Shown here piece by piece: positions 1 through 13,494 of a stretch of DNA of 64,000 nt (positions within the stretch are counted from its first letter, which is position 1; the number at the start of each line of letters is the position of its first letter). The stretch comes from Holacanthus passer (lineage: Eukaryota; Chordata; Actinopteri; Pomacanthidae). The position numbers and the translations under genes are program-made. Below the pieces are notes generated by a model that was given only the letters and a program-made list of their open reading frames with translations, was not told the origin of the DNA and did not search any database. The stretch covers positions 744,001-808,000 of the forward strand of contig JAFREQ010000063.1 in the NCBI GenBank assembly GCA_025331565.1. The letters run 5' to 3'.

Positions 1-2024
1 TCTACACGCCCAGTTGGGATTAAGACGTCTTCCTCCTGTTCTGGCCTCAGGTCGCAGCTAATTTATATCCTGCTTTGCATTCCTGAGTTTTTCATCCGGA
101 GACCATCTCGACGCTCCAGCTCACAGTTGGCCGTCAATGTCACAGAAATCAATAAGTCAATACTCATATCTAAACCTATATAAAAAGTTTATATGGCCAT
201 GAGGTTATCGCTTAAATAAACTGCACTTCAGCGCACAGTCTTAAATATTAATGCGTTTAAACAGCACATGTGCTTTGTGCCAACAATGTGGTTATGTATG
301 GATCTATCTTGTGTGTTATTATCTTATGTGCATGAGAAAATAAAAATAAAAATATATAGTCTGGTCACGATTGTTTGTGCTACATAGATCCAAAGATACC
401 AGAGATAGAATAAACAGATACAAATATGTATAATAATATATAATAATAGACTTTGATTAAAATCAAAATGTGATCAAACTGCAGGAGGCAAATAGTGAAG
501 AACTGAGATGGAAGGCAAAGCTTTTTGGGTACAAAGGACTCTAAAGGTCATTTGGAATTAAAAATAAATAAATAATAAAACTAAAAATTGAAATGACAGT
601 GGAGCAAAGTGCATTCCAAAGGCAAATGTCTCACAATGTGACCCAGATTTCATTTTATTTCCTGACATTGTCACGGGCCCGTGGCTTTTTAAAGACGAGC
701 CCGGAGTTTAACAGGAGGAGAGATCGCTGCACTAATAAAATGTCAGTTGTCATTTCAGAGTACATAAAGTTAAGCACTTCTTTTTTTTTTATCCTCAGCT
801 TGAACAGGAGTTTCTTATATGTGCATATTGTAAAGTGTCTGTGTTGTTGTATCAGCAGCCACGGTGAAGCATTGTTGGACAAACCTAATCAAGTCTATTC
901 AAAGTACATCACAATGTTTTATGTTGCGTTCAGGTTATTTTCATCCCGAATCATCTTCCTGCTTTCTTATCCCCTGACAATTACTGTATTCATATTGTCA
1001 TGAGTACAGCTGTATGTATCTGGTGTTTGCCAGCACGGCGGCTGTTGAATAAACACACACAGGGCCAACATAATCTCCAACAGTTGAACCCAAAACCTGA
1101 TTAAAAAGCATCCTTTCAACAGAAACATCCAGACTGTGATGGAACCTGCCTTCATCCAATTTCCTTCTTTTTGTTTTGCTGTTGATGTTTTTTGCCGGCT
1201 CTGATATCTCCCACCTGGACTCATGAATTGTTAATACGTGTCAACGTAAGCCAGTAAACATAACAGGAAATCCACCAATGTCACCAGTCCAAGGTAATTA
1301 AAAAATGAGACCGCCTGACATTACAATAAAACAATCAAGTCTGTTTGGAAAAAGAAAGACGTACTGTACCTGTTTATGAGTTTTTCTAGGGAGATTTATT
1401 TTAAATTAAAACCCAATTAGTTTCAATGTGGGAGTTTCAATGAGTTAAATATGTTCAGAATGAAGTTGAAGCAATTTCATTTTTGGAGTTCTCCCAATAT
1501 CACCTGAATGCAACACAAAACCATCTGCCAACAGAGTAAACAAGAAAGTGTGTGAGCCAGATTACAAAGTATAAAGTGACCTGTGTGTTGAAGGTAAAGC
1601 TTTACAGTTAAACACCTTAAAGGCAAATTATCTTCAGCACTGTTTTTTCATTAAGCCTCATTAACACACAGATAGAATAAAGTGGATTTTCAGCTGGATT
1701 TTATTCCCCAAAAAGTGGAATACTACCCGGGCCACTCGTTTTTGGCAAGAAATGATTCAGACATAACTTTTCGCTTTTGGCACCGGATGAAAAAAACTCT
1801 CTGCGTGATCACATGAAAATTACTACTGATTTGAGGAAGCTCCTTTTCCAAATGTCCCTCCATGCTGAGGGGGCTATTGAGCCAGACTGGACTTCCTGAA
1901 TTTAAATCCAAAACTCTGTGAGAGTTCTCATAAAGCTCTCATAAAGTGAATGAAGTTAAGGTTTAAAAATTCATCAGGTCTTGATTTAGAAAGTGATACG
2001 TCTCTATGACTGTTGAGTGGAGGG
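1..2024. other. Unique non-coding DNA, no gene seen
   Basis: This is AT-rich sequence with short A and T runs (for example the T run just after 780). I see no repeat family, no splice-flanked open frame and no RNA gene. The short open frames here (up to 136 codons) have no recognisable domain and are chance-level. Confidence 0.6.
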
Positions 2025-2610
2025 CTGTGATATTTGACAAGGATATTCAAGGTGTTCAGAGGATGACTACTAATGACTTTCGTGACACTCTGGCTACTCA
2101 TCTAGTGCCATCAGTGGGTCAAAGTTGTAATTAGCCACTGACATACCCCACATCTACTAAATTGATTGATGCAGACATTCACGCTTCCCAGATGACAAAT
2201 CGTAATAACTTTGCCAATCTTTTCATCTGGTGCCATCATGAGGTTGACATTTTTGGGTTAGAGAGAAATCTCTCACAAACGTTTTGATGGACTGCCATGG
2301 AATTTGGTGATATATTCATGTTCCCCACAGGATGAACTGCATTAAGTTTTGGTGACCCCCTGACTTTTTGCCTGGCAACATAATTTTTTTAGTTTGACTA
2401 GTACTTTGGTTCATGACCAAATCTGCAAAACTAATGACATTCCCATCATCATCATGCACTTTGTGTTTAGTGGCAAACATTATACCCGCTAAACATCAGC
2501 ATGCTAACATTGCCATTGTGTTAGCATGCTGCTATAAGCATTTAGCTCAAAGCGCCACAGTGCAGCCTCACAGAGCCGCCGGCATGGCTGTCGCTGCTTC
2601 ATGGAGCGAC
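2025..2610 (+). repeat. Percomorph interspersed repeat (TTAGCATGCT family)
   Basis: The block reads like a diverged copy of a very common percomorph repeat. Diagnostic pieces in order are ccccacaggatgaactg, gtgaccccctgactttt, tactttggttcatgacca, gcaaaactaatgacattccc, cgctaaacatcagcatgcta and ttagctcaaagc, ending in cagcctcacagagc. The family is recognised from memory. It has no coding capacity and its superfamily is unassigned here. Related, more decayed copies lie at 9640-9905 and 50945-51115. Confidence 0.75.
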
Positions 2611-3659
2611 ACATTTACACACTGAATGACACCCAATAAACATTTTCTAATAATCTGCCGGTACAGTTTCCAGCTCCCTCAGATAAACTCAGAGGTTTAC
2701 TAAAATTGGACACACTGTGACAACTGAATAAACAGGGGGTTCATGATGCACCTGTCGCTTTGACTTAAGCCTGAGGGTGCATGGATGCTGCCCTACTTCT
2801 CTGCAGGTGATTGTGCGCATACACACACAGTTACACACTTTCCACATGAACAGTTGTTCATTTCCTCCTGCCTCAGGCGGAAGGTCTCCTTGGCTGACCT
2901 TAAGCTGGACTGCCGCTGCTAGTTTGCATCAGATACCTTATGGAGCAGACCAGTTTATGGCTCCAGTAGAGCAAAGGTACAGCGTGGAGGGGGGGAGGCA
3001 GGTATGAAGATCGTTAAGGGGTGAAATATTTATACACTGCAATAAAAGCTCCCCATATTCTGCATCATTACAGGGACATTATCAATATACGGCCATTTTA
3101 AGGTTTTCCATGAATGACTAAAGGCTTGAACGTGAAGTGAGACCTTAAAACCTCCAGTATGTGGTGACAGGTGAAAAACTTCATGAACAACCTGAACAAG
3201 TGAGTGAACAAACAGAACAAATGCAAATTCTTCCACACAGGACACAAGGACTTGATAGATGAGTATAAAACTGATGTGAATCACAGACTGGGGATGAACA
3301 CCTCTGAGAGACTTTGGAGGGTGAGCTTGGACATCGCTCTCTACATCATCAACAGACAAAACGAGAAAAAATCTTTTGGATAAATAGTGTTCAATGCCAA
3401 GCAGCTTTGAAGCTGTTGGTGCACGCTGGAAGAACGCCTTCCTCGGATAGCTAAGCACCGAGACTGAAAGCATGAAGACAGTGTGAACCTTTCTCATATT
3501 TCTTTCTTCAAACTAAGTCTCAAAATGTGTCATTTCAGATTGCTTTTAGAAACAAATCATATCAATGGACTCTGATCAGGTGGCTCTATCAACAGGAAGA
3601 CATCGTTAGTGCTTTTTAAAACAGAAACAAATCGCTTGAACAAAAAGGATTCCAACACT
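2611..3659. other. Unique non-coding DNA
   Basis: No gene was recognised. A 155-codon minus-strand open frame (3030-3497) has no recognisable motif and no supporting splice or start context, so it is not called as a gene. Confidence 0.5.
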
Positions 3660-3725
3660 GCTGTGGTTAAGGTTTGGTTATGTTTAGGCACAAAAACTAT
3701 TAAGTTAGGTTTAGGGAGACTTTAT
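3660..3725 (+). repeat. Fragment of fish repeat with ggttatgtttaggcac core
   Basis: The string ggttatgtttaggcacaa, followed by a tract resembling gttaggtttaggga, matches from memory a repeat that is abundant in teleost intergenic DNA. Only a short piece survives. A longer relative is at 6417-6612. Confidence 0.55.
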
Positions 3726-4989
3726 CTCTTATAAATCTATTGTTTGCAGTGGTTTAATCAAGGGCTTTGTTCTGACAACTAATGTGCCAGGTTGCTAATC
3801 ATCCTCACATCAATGCAGGATGATGCAGGACCTTTGGATGCATGTAACTATGTAATACAAAATGTAAAGGTAGCTGTACAGTTGCTGTAGATCTTTTTTC
3901 TAAGCTTGACTTAAAAACACAATTTACTTTGCACACTAACATGTGACCTGTATCTGTATCTGTCATCTGAATAATAACACTTTTGCATTAACACATAACC
4001 AAGCACGTCAAGTCTGAATCCCCACACTGGGATCACATCTGTCCCCAGCGTGTGACAGACTACCTCCAGACGAGGTTCGGCCGATCTTATCCCTTCCCAA
4101 TTGCAATGGTTCCACGTGCATTAACATGAGTCTTCTCCAGATAAGATATCCAGACACAGATTCACGTGGTGATACCTGGTGGAATTTAGGTCATCATGTC
4201 CCTGAGCTCCTGGGTACGTACTGGAAGTTAAGTTAAGATACGAGGGGGCACGAGAATGAAATTATCAGTATTCTCATCCGACTCTGGGTTTGATGGAAAA
4301 CTGGCATAAACAAAATATTGGACTATTTCTTCAAGAATGCCATTTCAGCTTTTTTCTTTTGAGTGAAATATTGGTGAAGGCATGCAGCTATCTATGCAGT
4401 GTTATTTTCTCAGGGCCGCTGCATCCTTTAGTAGCCTGGATTCTGTCACCCTGCCTATGCGAGTCTTATAATGTCACCGCACAACACAGGCGGGGAGCCT
4501 TTCTGGATGCCTCCCAACACACCCACCTCCCACCCACACATAAACCACCACCACAACATCAAACTCGGATCCCATTTGTTGGAAGATATGGCTGTGTTTT
4601 GCAGACAATGTCAGCCCCCCCCCGAGCCTCTGACCTGGCTGACAGCTTTTGTGTTCAGGATCAAGTATGAGGCTGACGAGTGTGTCTGCAGGGCTAACTA
4701 TGATATAGCACTGCGCTGTCAAAACATATTGAGGACCAAATTCCTGCATGCTGGCCCGCAAGGGTAATTGGCTGCCGCCTGGTAGGTGTGCTGTTTAAAT
4801 AAAATGGGCCCCATTCATCAAACAGTTTCCGACCATATTTTAACACGTAGCAGCGTTAATATGCGACAAAGTCATTTACAGTGCAAATGTAATAGTATGT
4901 GGGCCACATTAAGCAAGAACGCACGACCTGTCACACCTTTATTTTTCAGTAGTTTAGATTTCAAAGTACGTCTGTTCATACTAAAATCA
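3726..4989. other. Unique non-coding DNA
   Basis: No gene is seen. A CCACC-rich patch (about 4517-4555) and a short C run near 4616-4624 make several overlapping open frames on both strands. Overlap in several frames at once argues that these reflect composition rather than coding. Confidence 0.5.
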
Positions 4990-5355
4990 TATCTAATTGA
5001 AGTATAATTGAAATTCAATTTTTTTGCATAATGTTTTAAAAGTCCAATTTTCATTTTCATGCCCAAATATGCACAATTACATCCAAATTGAAAATTAAAA
5101 TGAAAAAAAAGAAAAAAACCACTGGCACTTTGTTCTAGCGCATCCTTAAGCATAACAATGATGAAATTAAATGTTGAATCGGGCTTTTTATTTTCAAACT
5201 GGGAGACAATTTGAAAATCAAACTTGAAAATTAAATCGCAAAGGGTTCCTGAGTTTGATTTTGAATCATGTCCTGATTTTAGCTGGTTTCCTATTGAAAA
5301 TAAAATGTAAAATACCTGTTTTATTTTCATAATGGTCAATTAAAAAAAAAAAAAA
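4990..5355. repeat. AT-rich block with recurrent attttcaa/ttgaaaat words, possible decayed MITE
   Basis: The words attttca and tgaaaat recur throughout on both strands, including a 9-bp inverted pair attttcaaa/tttgaaaat around 5190-5218. The block ends in a poly-A run (5342-5357). This could be a decayed non-autonomous element of an AT-rich fish family or plain low-complexity DNA. The 155-codon minus-strand frame that covers it has no recognisable domain. Confidence 0.3.
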
Positions 5356-5357
5356 AA

Positions 5358-6416
5358 TCAGATTTCACAAAGGAGGCCTCAGGGGCCATCCTGCCATGAT
5401 GAAGGTTTTCCTAATTTTCATGATTAACATTTTTTTTATTAACTGTTATAATAACACATCCGATCTGTCATTTTCAAGTGTTGATTAGGCGACGTGTTAC
5501 TGGCTGATGGTGAATAATGTGGCACTTTGGAGGCTAAAACAAGAAACGAGACTCCAACGCTTTCGATGCAAAGCTGCAGCACATTCCTACGTCACCTCAC
5601 TGCAATGCATTCTGGGAGGAAATACATGCATTCAGCCTTGTCTCACTCCACAGGCCCATTTTCAATGCACATTGAGCTGTATGTCTGAATGCCAATGGCC
5701 AGCGGGCTGACACGAGCTTTCCAGGCGTCAGATGCCCAAGCCGGTGACCCGTCCCGGCTCGCAGGTCTTCCATCCAATCTACCTGTCACTTCTGCCAATG
5801 ACATGACACGTAGAAATGGATACCGAAACGCCGCTGCATATTGACAGTGGCAGCTGCAATTCACAGGCGAGGAAGAGGCTTATCTCCAGCGAGCAGCTTC
5901 CATTTCCTTTACGTGAGAGAAAGAGAGACAGCCGAAGACTGAGCCGGAGACAACGTGTCCAGGCAGAAGTCTACAGTATATTCTGCTCTCACCCACTCAC
6001 CCTCAGCAAGAGTATAATACTTGCGTGACTCTAAATGTCTCCTCTGGCAGCAAGGGGCAAGAGCTGTCAAAGAAAAAGGCCAATGCAGGCAAGGATTGGA
6101 TCAAACTTTGATTTTGGAAGGTTTACATGCGGACCTTCCAACATTTTACTCAGTGATGTCAATAGGAAAATCAGAGGAAGCAGCAAGTGGAGACAGGCGA
6201 GAGTTTTACAGCAAAGTGCACAGACCAAACACACGAGTTGGAAAGTGTTGAAGCCATTTTTTTCAAACAACTTACAACAACAAGTCTTTAAACTAAATGA
6301 CACAATAAGTGGTTCTTCTAAAATCTGATACTCTATTGACAGTCTGACATTGTTCGTTAGTGCCTTCAAAAACTGTTAGGTCCAGATTAATTTTAGCATT
6401 TTCCGATCTGTCATCC
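5358..6416. other. Unique non-coding DNA
   Basis: No repeat family or gene was recognised. The overlapping short frames near 6021-6369 are chance-level. Confidence 0.5.
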
Positions 6417-6612
6417 CCTGGTTAGGTTCTGGTTATGTTTAGTTAGGTTTACAGAAAGATCATAGTTTGGCTTCAACTAACAACTTTGACATCATGGTTA
6501 AAAGAAGGACGAGTTAATTAAAGTTCGGAGACGACCGTGGTTACAGAGACCCCAACATTGACCACTGGTTGGAAACAAGAACTGACCCCGACCTCCTCCC
6601 TTTGTAAGTTTT
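6417..6612 (+). repeat. Fish interspersed repeat, relative of 3660-3725
   Basis: It starts with ctggttaggttctggttatg, continues through agatcatagtttggcttcaa and a stretch resembling accactggttggaaacaag, and ends near accccgacctcctccctttg. This order of pieces matches a teleost repeat recalled from other genomes. The copy is diverged and non-coding. Confidence 0.55.
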
Positions 6613-8189
6613 ACCGATGAAAGCATCTACTTTCATTTTAATTTCACTTTAGACTTTGGATTCTTTCAAATAACCCGTTTGTTTGATCGCCAGTTGCAGC
6701 CACATCTCAATGATATTGATGGGCTAAATCTTATTCAAATTGATGATAAGAATGATGGCCAAAGCTGCAAAAACAAGACTCAGGCTGCAAAAAAATGAAG
6801 AGGAAAAACCCTCTAAGAAGGATTAATAACTTAGAAAAAATCCTTTCCAAAGCCAAATTCGAATGAGATTAAGTTTCCGGATGAATGTGGGTCATAGTTC
6901 CAGATGGAGGCGGTCCTCACCGGGAAAAACAACAGCAATGCTCATTTGATTGAATCCTTAAAACAGCCTGTGGTGATGTTTTCCTGACAATCAACCTCTT
7001 GCAGTCATGCACATAACGACCGTCCTCTCTCAGTGTTGAAGGTAGAATGCCTGATGAATTTGGGTTCTCATTATTGACATTATGGTTGGGCCTCCAAGTA
7101 AAGTAGTTTACATAATCGGACTAAAGTCGACAACCCATCTGATCATGTGACTGACTTGTTGGACCTACGTTATTTTTAGCGATGCCACTACATTTCCAGA
7201 TATCAGTAATTACAGTGGTGGGTATAGTGTGATCATAAGAATAGAACCGATGGACGGAGATACAAAAATAAAATCGAAGCTGTATTCTTGAAACTACAGT
7301 TTATCCAAGACCAACGCATTTGATGAATGTCTTAAACAGAAGGGATGTGTGGAGAAAATGATGCACACTCACAACACAACACAATCACAGAACATCACAT
7401 ACCTATCCTGTCTGCTTTTGAGATTTCCTAACTTAAAAATAAAGATTTTTGTAATACGCTTCCTTGTCAGCAGCAACCAGAGAACAACAACAAGTACAAT
7501 GCAAGAGAGGAAGCTGGAAAAAAAACAACAACAACAATCTACCATTCATCAGCTGATAATTACTTTGAGACACACAGTGACAGTATGGACAAAAGACAGA
7601 GGGACAGAGAATGAAAAAAAAAAAAAAATCATCATGCATTTATTTGTCCCTCACTGAGTCCTCACAGTGGGTGGCTAATCCACACTGTTCAATACTGCCA
7701 TGTAGAAATGCCAGCCTTGATTGATGTGCCAGCTCCTCATATTCTTCACTCCCACTGACAAATAATGCACAATTCCACTGCATTAGTGGGCTTCTTGTCA
7801 TCCCCGCAATATAATACACCCTGGACCATGGTATTAGTTTATGATTTATTTATTAATATTTCTTAAGCTGGCGGCAGAGATAAAAAAAAAAAAAAACGAG
7901 CATCCAGTAAATATTGTTGAATTAAAGCCTGCATGGAAGACAAGACTCCTCTTACATCTTCCTTTGCATAATGCGGCGAGGTGCGGCTCTTTGTTTTGTT
8001 TTGGGGTTTTTTCTCCCGAGATAATCATATTATCTGCTGTGGGCTGCATGCACTTGCCAAGGTTGTGCTCTCAGCTAAATCCACAATTGATCTTTCCTCT
8101 TTTCTGCCCTCCCTTCATTCCTCCATCAGTCTCTCGCTCTCCCTCCATAAGCCCTCCTTCCCATCTCAGGCAATCACTCAGGCCTGCAG
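6613..8189. other. Unique non-coding DNA with A runs
   Basis: No gene is seen. Poly-A runs lie at about 7615-7628 and 7881-7894. The small frames crossing them are not credible genes. Confidence 0.5.
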
Positions 8190-8430
8190 AGATGGGAGGA
8201 AAAAGGAGGGTAGGGAGGTGGATATTTAATCAGCTGAGTTAGCTCTGCTGGTGCCGAACAACAACTCCTATCAGAAGTGGGATTTAGCAAGTGATCAGCA
8301 TGGGTCTACTCTCAGTTTGGGCTATTGATCACACATCCGCGACTGCAGTGCTCCATTCCTCTAATGAGGCCAATCCACAGATTTAGAAACTTTTAGGTGA
8401 GGGTGGATATGTGGGCACGAGCTAATTAAG
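8190..8430. promoter_or_regulatory. Candidate conserved non-coding (enhancer-like) block
   Basis: The block is repeat-free and has homeodomain-type and related words: tatttaatcagctga, ctattgatcac, ctctaatgaggccaat and agctaattaag. This density resembles vertebrate developmental enhancers, but conservation cannot be measured from a single sequence. The call is an inference. Confidence 0.25.
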
Positions 8431-9639
8431 GGGGAGAATAGAAAATGTCCTCCTTTTTTTAGGTTTCATGTTCTAAACTTTACCCTACTTTCCTCAGATG
8501 TCACGAAAGCTACCTCTGGCTTCAGGGACAAATAGTTTCAGCCAAATGAGTTCCGCTTTGGACTAATTTAGCAGCAAGTTATCAGTAAGTCACGAGGTTA
8601 ATTGCAAGACTTGGACGAGAAAGAGAGTAGATTTGGTTCAAGTTTTGCCAAAGAACGTCATTATTCCCCACAATTTACATTATATCTAGCGACATAAACC
8701 GAAGCCTCCGAGGTGTCTGACAGACTGGCACAGATTCTGGATCTTTTACAACATTTCTCAAGTCAGGGTAATGCTAATTGAGCACTACACTACAAAAAGA
8801 TGTCAGGCCACTGTTGTGACAGGACCGAGTAGACAAAAAGGCAACAGCAATTGGCTCCCATGTTAATTGTCTCTTCAAAGCCGGATGGCACATATTTTAG
8901 CACAGTGTCAAACTGTGCTCGTCACTGTTTTTTTAACCCAATCAGGCCTCAGATGTCTTCCCATCTGCCAAGATCAAATGACACAATATCACTTTGAGAC
9001 AAGAACAGAGCCACAACCCCTGCCTGTATATCAAATATGGAAGTGGGATAAAAGCATGCAGGGCTTTCATCTTAAAAGAAAACTTGTTGAAGGGGAGCAC
9101 CACTGTTAGCAGAAAGTCTACAGCTGTCAGACAGCTACTCCCATCTTTCCCGCCCATGTGTTATAAAATGACAAAAGCTACAGACCTTAAGCCAAGGCAA
9201 ATTGTTTTGTTGCAGCGCAACACACTGACAAGGCGCAACGAATGTCTTTATCTGTCAGGATGGAGAGAAGCCGTTTGGCAGGCTGGTCAGTCATGTGGAC
9301 TTCCCCTTTGTCACAGTAACAACTCAGCTGGGCTCAAACCATCAGGCGCACTGGGCATTTATACACCTTAAAGGATAACAGCAGCACAGCTTTGTTTCTT
9401 CATTGTCATTATTGTCTTTCAAGTGTCTGAAGCTACGAATGCACTGGCCTCGGTCGGAAGATAACACTGTCTGTTCCAAGGAAGTCGCAGGCTGCCATCG
9501 TTGGGAAAATTCCATTAAAAACAACATGCTGTTGCATTGACATACACAATCCATAACTTCAGAAGAGAAAACCAACACAGATTCATGGTGAAGTTCAATG
9601 CAGATCGTGTTCATGTTGGTGGTTCGGTCGATCTGAACA
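8431..9639. other. Unique non-coding DNA
   Basis: No gene or known repeat was recognised. Confidence 0.5.
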
Positions 9640-9905
9640 TCTGATACTTTGGTCCAGAGGAAGATATCTTTAAAAATACTGGTCACACTGTCGTGACATA
9701 TGGTATAAATATTCATAAATATTCTAGTCAACGTTTCCCTCATGATTTTTGTGACACCCTGACTTTACCTTGACTGACACTTTGGTCCACAGCACAGCAA
9801 AAGAAATGGTCGGATCACCATTAAAATGTCTGAATATTCATGCCCCATGTGACCCCCTGATTATTCTTTTGGTGCCACTCTCAACATCTTTTCCACTACC
9901 ATAAC
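9640..9905 (+). repeat. Decayed copy of the 2025-2610 repeat family
   Basis: Pieces typical of the family appear: atactttggtccag, tttttgtgacaccctgactt, gacactttggtccac and catgtgaccccctgatt, followed by a ggtgccactctcaac-like piece. Divergence is high and the termini are unclear. Confidence 0.5.
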
Positions 9906-11475
9906 ACATAAAGTTAATAACCATGACACATTTTTCATACTCAAGAGAGAATGTCTCCCCTTTTAGTCATTATATGGGCTCTCATATAACCATCCTCATG
10001 CTAAGTGATCCATTTTTGCTGAGATGCCAGAATCTGAATGATTTTTGGATCACATTTGCTGATCTGACAAGAACCACCAGTAGACTCAAATCCACACGAG
10101 CACAAAGAGTATGAGACAATCTAGCAGGACAAGTGTGCCGCCTTTAAACCAATATTTCTACTTGTGCTCATGATGTTGCATAAATCTGAATTTGGTGTTT
10201 CCACTCATCTTCTGCAGTGACATCCTGATTTAAGACAGGAACACTGCAGCCTGTAGGGGGTGCTATAAGGTTTTAATCTTCTTCCATTGCTGTTCACTAC
10301 TATTTGTGGTTGCTGTGAAGAGGATGGCAGATTGTGAAGTCCGGCAACAGATGCATAATGGTCATTTGAGATGCAGCTCCAACAGAACGTGAACAGCTTT
10401 TGATAAATTATAAAGACATGTTAGTAAAAAATTACCATAGTCGTCTCATTTAAAATGATTGATTCTGTTGGTCAGTGCAGCTGCTCATGGCGACGCACGC
10501 TGCAAATTAAGGTCTTCTACTGTAAAGAAATGTCAGACAGTGGAGCTGATTTCCACCATTTCACTTAAATACATTCCACGTGTATTACAGCAGACAAATT
10601 CAGCACCATAGTTTTCAAAATTTCATGCTGGACCAGTGCCTCATGTTTAAAAATGTGTTCTTTTAAAGCTCCTGGGTCACGCTAATTTTTAGTATAACAC
10701 ATAGTTTTCATATAATTCTGGAGGGGAAAGGCAGAGCGGTGTGAAGAAAAGACATCATTATTTAACCGCATGCAAAGACCATAGGGGACGTCTCTCGTTT
10801 TACCAAGTGCAGTAAGACCTTGGGGGATTACCCAATCCACATCATTTCCCCCAACCCTCAAACCTCATGCTTTCCTGATCACATAAAGGATTACATGGCT
10901 TTGCAAGAACACATTTAAGCATTAACTCCCCACAAAGCACAAAACTCTCAAGGCCAAATTAAACATCTGCCTCTTCAACTTTGAAGTAACAAAGTTCTGA
11001 GCTGCGGTACGTTTTAAAAACGACAAATCCACGGCTGAGTTTCTTTAAAATAGCAGAGAAGCTCATTTTTTTTCACCACGTTTAAGTTTAGTTGCACACA
11101 TGGCTGGATCACCTTGAGGCCTTTGTTATGTCAGGAAGGTCAGGCTGTGTGATTTAGGATTCAATGTCGACTCCCCCCAGTCGGCCGTGAGAAGGGAAAC
11201 ACTGCACAGAAACTGCTTTACACCATTTAATAACAGCGTTAATCATCAAGAAACATCCTGCGAGACCAGAGAAGCTCGGCACTATATTACTCAACGTGAA
11301 TGGAAGTCAACCGTGCACAGGGTGCTGCAGTTCAAGCAGACAACTCGTGCTCCTGCAACAAGTCACGCAACTACACCGACGACAACATGACACAAACTAC
11401 ACACTCGTGCACACACTTCCTGAGACCCACTTTTATTCTCACCATGTTACTGCCAGTGTTGCTGCTCACATTAAG
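9906..11475. other. Unique non-coding DNA
   Basis: No gene is seen. A short tail ctgcagcctgtagggggtgc (about 10245) could be another small repeat scrap. Confidence 0.45.
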
Positions 11476-11760
11476 TTGGTTTCCATCCACCGATTTTTAT
11501 GCACATTTTGAATTTGCACTTAATAAATGAAATGAAAATGAAAGCTTTTACACTCGGTCGAGGTTGGAAGAGGTGGCATATTAATGAGGAGAAGACGTTG
11601 GTAAGGGTGTCGGGGGAAAAAAAAAACAAAACACTTCAAATAAAAGACATTGGGAGGCTGTTTTTGCTTCTTCTTGTTCTTGCTGGCATATCAATAAAGA
11701 GAAGATATGATTAAGGGTGATGGAAGTGGAAGGAAATACAAGCAGGTCTCCACCTGATTT
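11476..11760 (+). mobile_element. Left-end fragment of a MITE with ggtttccatccac terminal repeat
   Basis: The terminus ggtttccatccacc followed by tttttatgcacattttgaat is the inverted-repeat end of a non-autonomous DNA transposon common in percomorphs, recalled from memory. Internal pieces cactcggtcgagg, gaggagaagacgttggtaag and gtttttgcttcttcttgtt also fit. No matching right terminus is visible downstream, so this is a partial copy. The complementary end occurs at 45477-45522. The right border is approximate. Confidence 0.65.
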
Positions 11761-12573
11761 TACGTCTGCTTGTTTTATCACGTGAGTTTTTGCTCTGCAG
11801 TTGAATATTTTGCCACTGATTGCTCCAACAACATCACTGTTTGTGTCAAGCAACAATGAAATTTTGTCGTTCGATTTTGCAAATGTGCTGTAATATTTTG
11901 GGAACTATGTTTTTTTTTTTAATCATAAGTGTATTCAATATGTTCTATATGTGTTTAATTCATACTCAAACATGCAGCGAAACCATTTCTTGATCAAACG
12001 TTTATCCATCAACCAGCACTTCTAAGCATCATCTTCTTATAGTGCACGTTGCCAGATACAGTCGGTTAATATTACAGTTCATTGAGTCCAGCTCATGAAA
12101 CAGCTACAGGAACCACAAAATGTCATTTTCACTTTTCTGTTTGAATATGGATTCCACAAACAAGACAGAATGTGTGTGAGCCTCAGAGGTTTTATCTTTG
12201 GACACAGCAAGGCCAGCTGTTTTCCTCTGCTTCCTCGCGTCTGCTCGCCATGCTGGTTTTGTTTACCATTGAAGCATTTTATCAGTTCCAGCCCAACCCA
12301 GCATCCACCTGTGGCTCGGATGCTTCTGATGTCTTGGGTTTGGGATGTATCATCACTTCCTGCTGTCTACTCTCTTGTGCTGAAAAGCTCGTGGTGAGTG
12401 ACAAGGTCAGAGCACAGATGCAAAACATGAACTCTGCACAGACGCACAGAAATGTCTTTCGCACGGATTCTCTGCTTCTGACTGAGATAACATTCAAAGC
12501 TGCAGAGCCGAGGCTACACCACGAAGTTTATTTCAAGAGAAGCTTGTACTGACATGGGCCTGTCTACAATGTA

Positions 12574-12575
<2 letters not shown>
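11761..12575. other. Unique non-coding DNA
   Basis: No gene is seen. Overlapping frames at 12095-12552 disagree in frame and lack recognisable motifs. Confidence 0.5.

Positions 12576-12611
<36 letters not shown>
12576..12611 (+). repeat. (CA)n microsatellite, 36 bp
   Basis: An uninterrupted AC/CA dinucleotide tract of 18 units, likely polymorphic in length. Confidence 0.97.
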
Positions 12612-12612
<1 letters not shown>

Positions 12613-12784
12613 AACAATTACTCCGATGATGAATTGTGGCAAGACGCCCTTCACTAATTTAAAGAAATCACTTGGGGAAAGAAAAAGTTAGCAGAAAAAA
12701 AGTCATTTTTGGCATTCTACATCTGTCAGTCTGTGTTTTAGCCTGATTAGTGCGCGTTAATCGACTCTGCTAATCACACCCTCA

Positions 12785-12842
12785 GGTGAGAGGGAGAGAG
12801 ACGGAGAGGGATGAGAGAGTGGGAGAGGGGTGGAGGGTGATG
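12785..12842 (+). repeat. GA-rich purine tract
   Basis: A run of gagag/gggag words with very few pyrimidines over about 58 bases. It is low-complexity and could form non-B DNA. The minus-strand frame over it is compositional. Confidence 0.8.
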
Positions 12843-13494
12843 GAGAACATTGTAAGCTGGTAAGCTGCAAAATGGTGGAACAGCTGCTGTGGTCTTTTAT
12901 GTGGAAGCCCAGGAGAGCTGTTCCACTGGGTCTAACTCGGCTGCGGTGCCACAGTTTGCAGCAGAAAAACACTGAAGGCCGTCGCATTTATGGCTAACCT
13001 AGCCGACCTCTCTTTATTATGTTGGGAGTGGGACACAAAGAGAAAACACTCGTCTTTAGGCCCCTGACAGTTAGTGTTGTATAGAACATCTGGAGCCAGA
13101 TGCATTAATAATATAAATGACAACATTCTCCAACATGAACTGGCTTTCATAAAAATAAAATGTGAGGTGAGAAAGCACTTTAGATCGTGTGCACACATGG
13201 TTTTCTGGAGCTATAGTGCAATATAAGGCAATGACAAATAAGGTGAGAAACAGAATCTAATGATTGATATTGGTTTAGTTTTAATCCAGTTTCACTCATT
13301 GTGTATGATTTATTTTAGCCTTTGCAGGGATCTGTAAAATGCCAATCTAAAGACACATTTCTACACTTTACTTTGATGAATATCTTTTCTGAACTCAGTC
13401 TTATCTTTCCATTGGAGGCTGATTTCCCTGTGTTCATGTTCTTTACCATTTATACAGTATAAGGAAACACTTTGCAAAGTCTCTATCAGAGACT
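12843..13494. other. Unique non-coding DNA
   Basis: No gene or known repeat was recognised. Confidence 0.5.

Noticed and set aside
3030..3497. 155-codon minus-strand open frame
   Set aside because: A hydrophobic-looking translation without any recognisable domain. Chance-level length.
4872..5339. 155-codon minus-strand open frame
   Set aside because: Lies largely over the AT-rich attttcaa/ttgaaaat block. Composition explains the repetitive F/K/N-rich translation.
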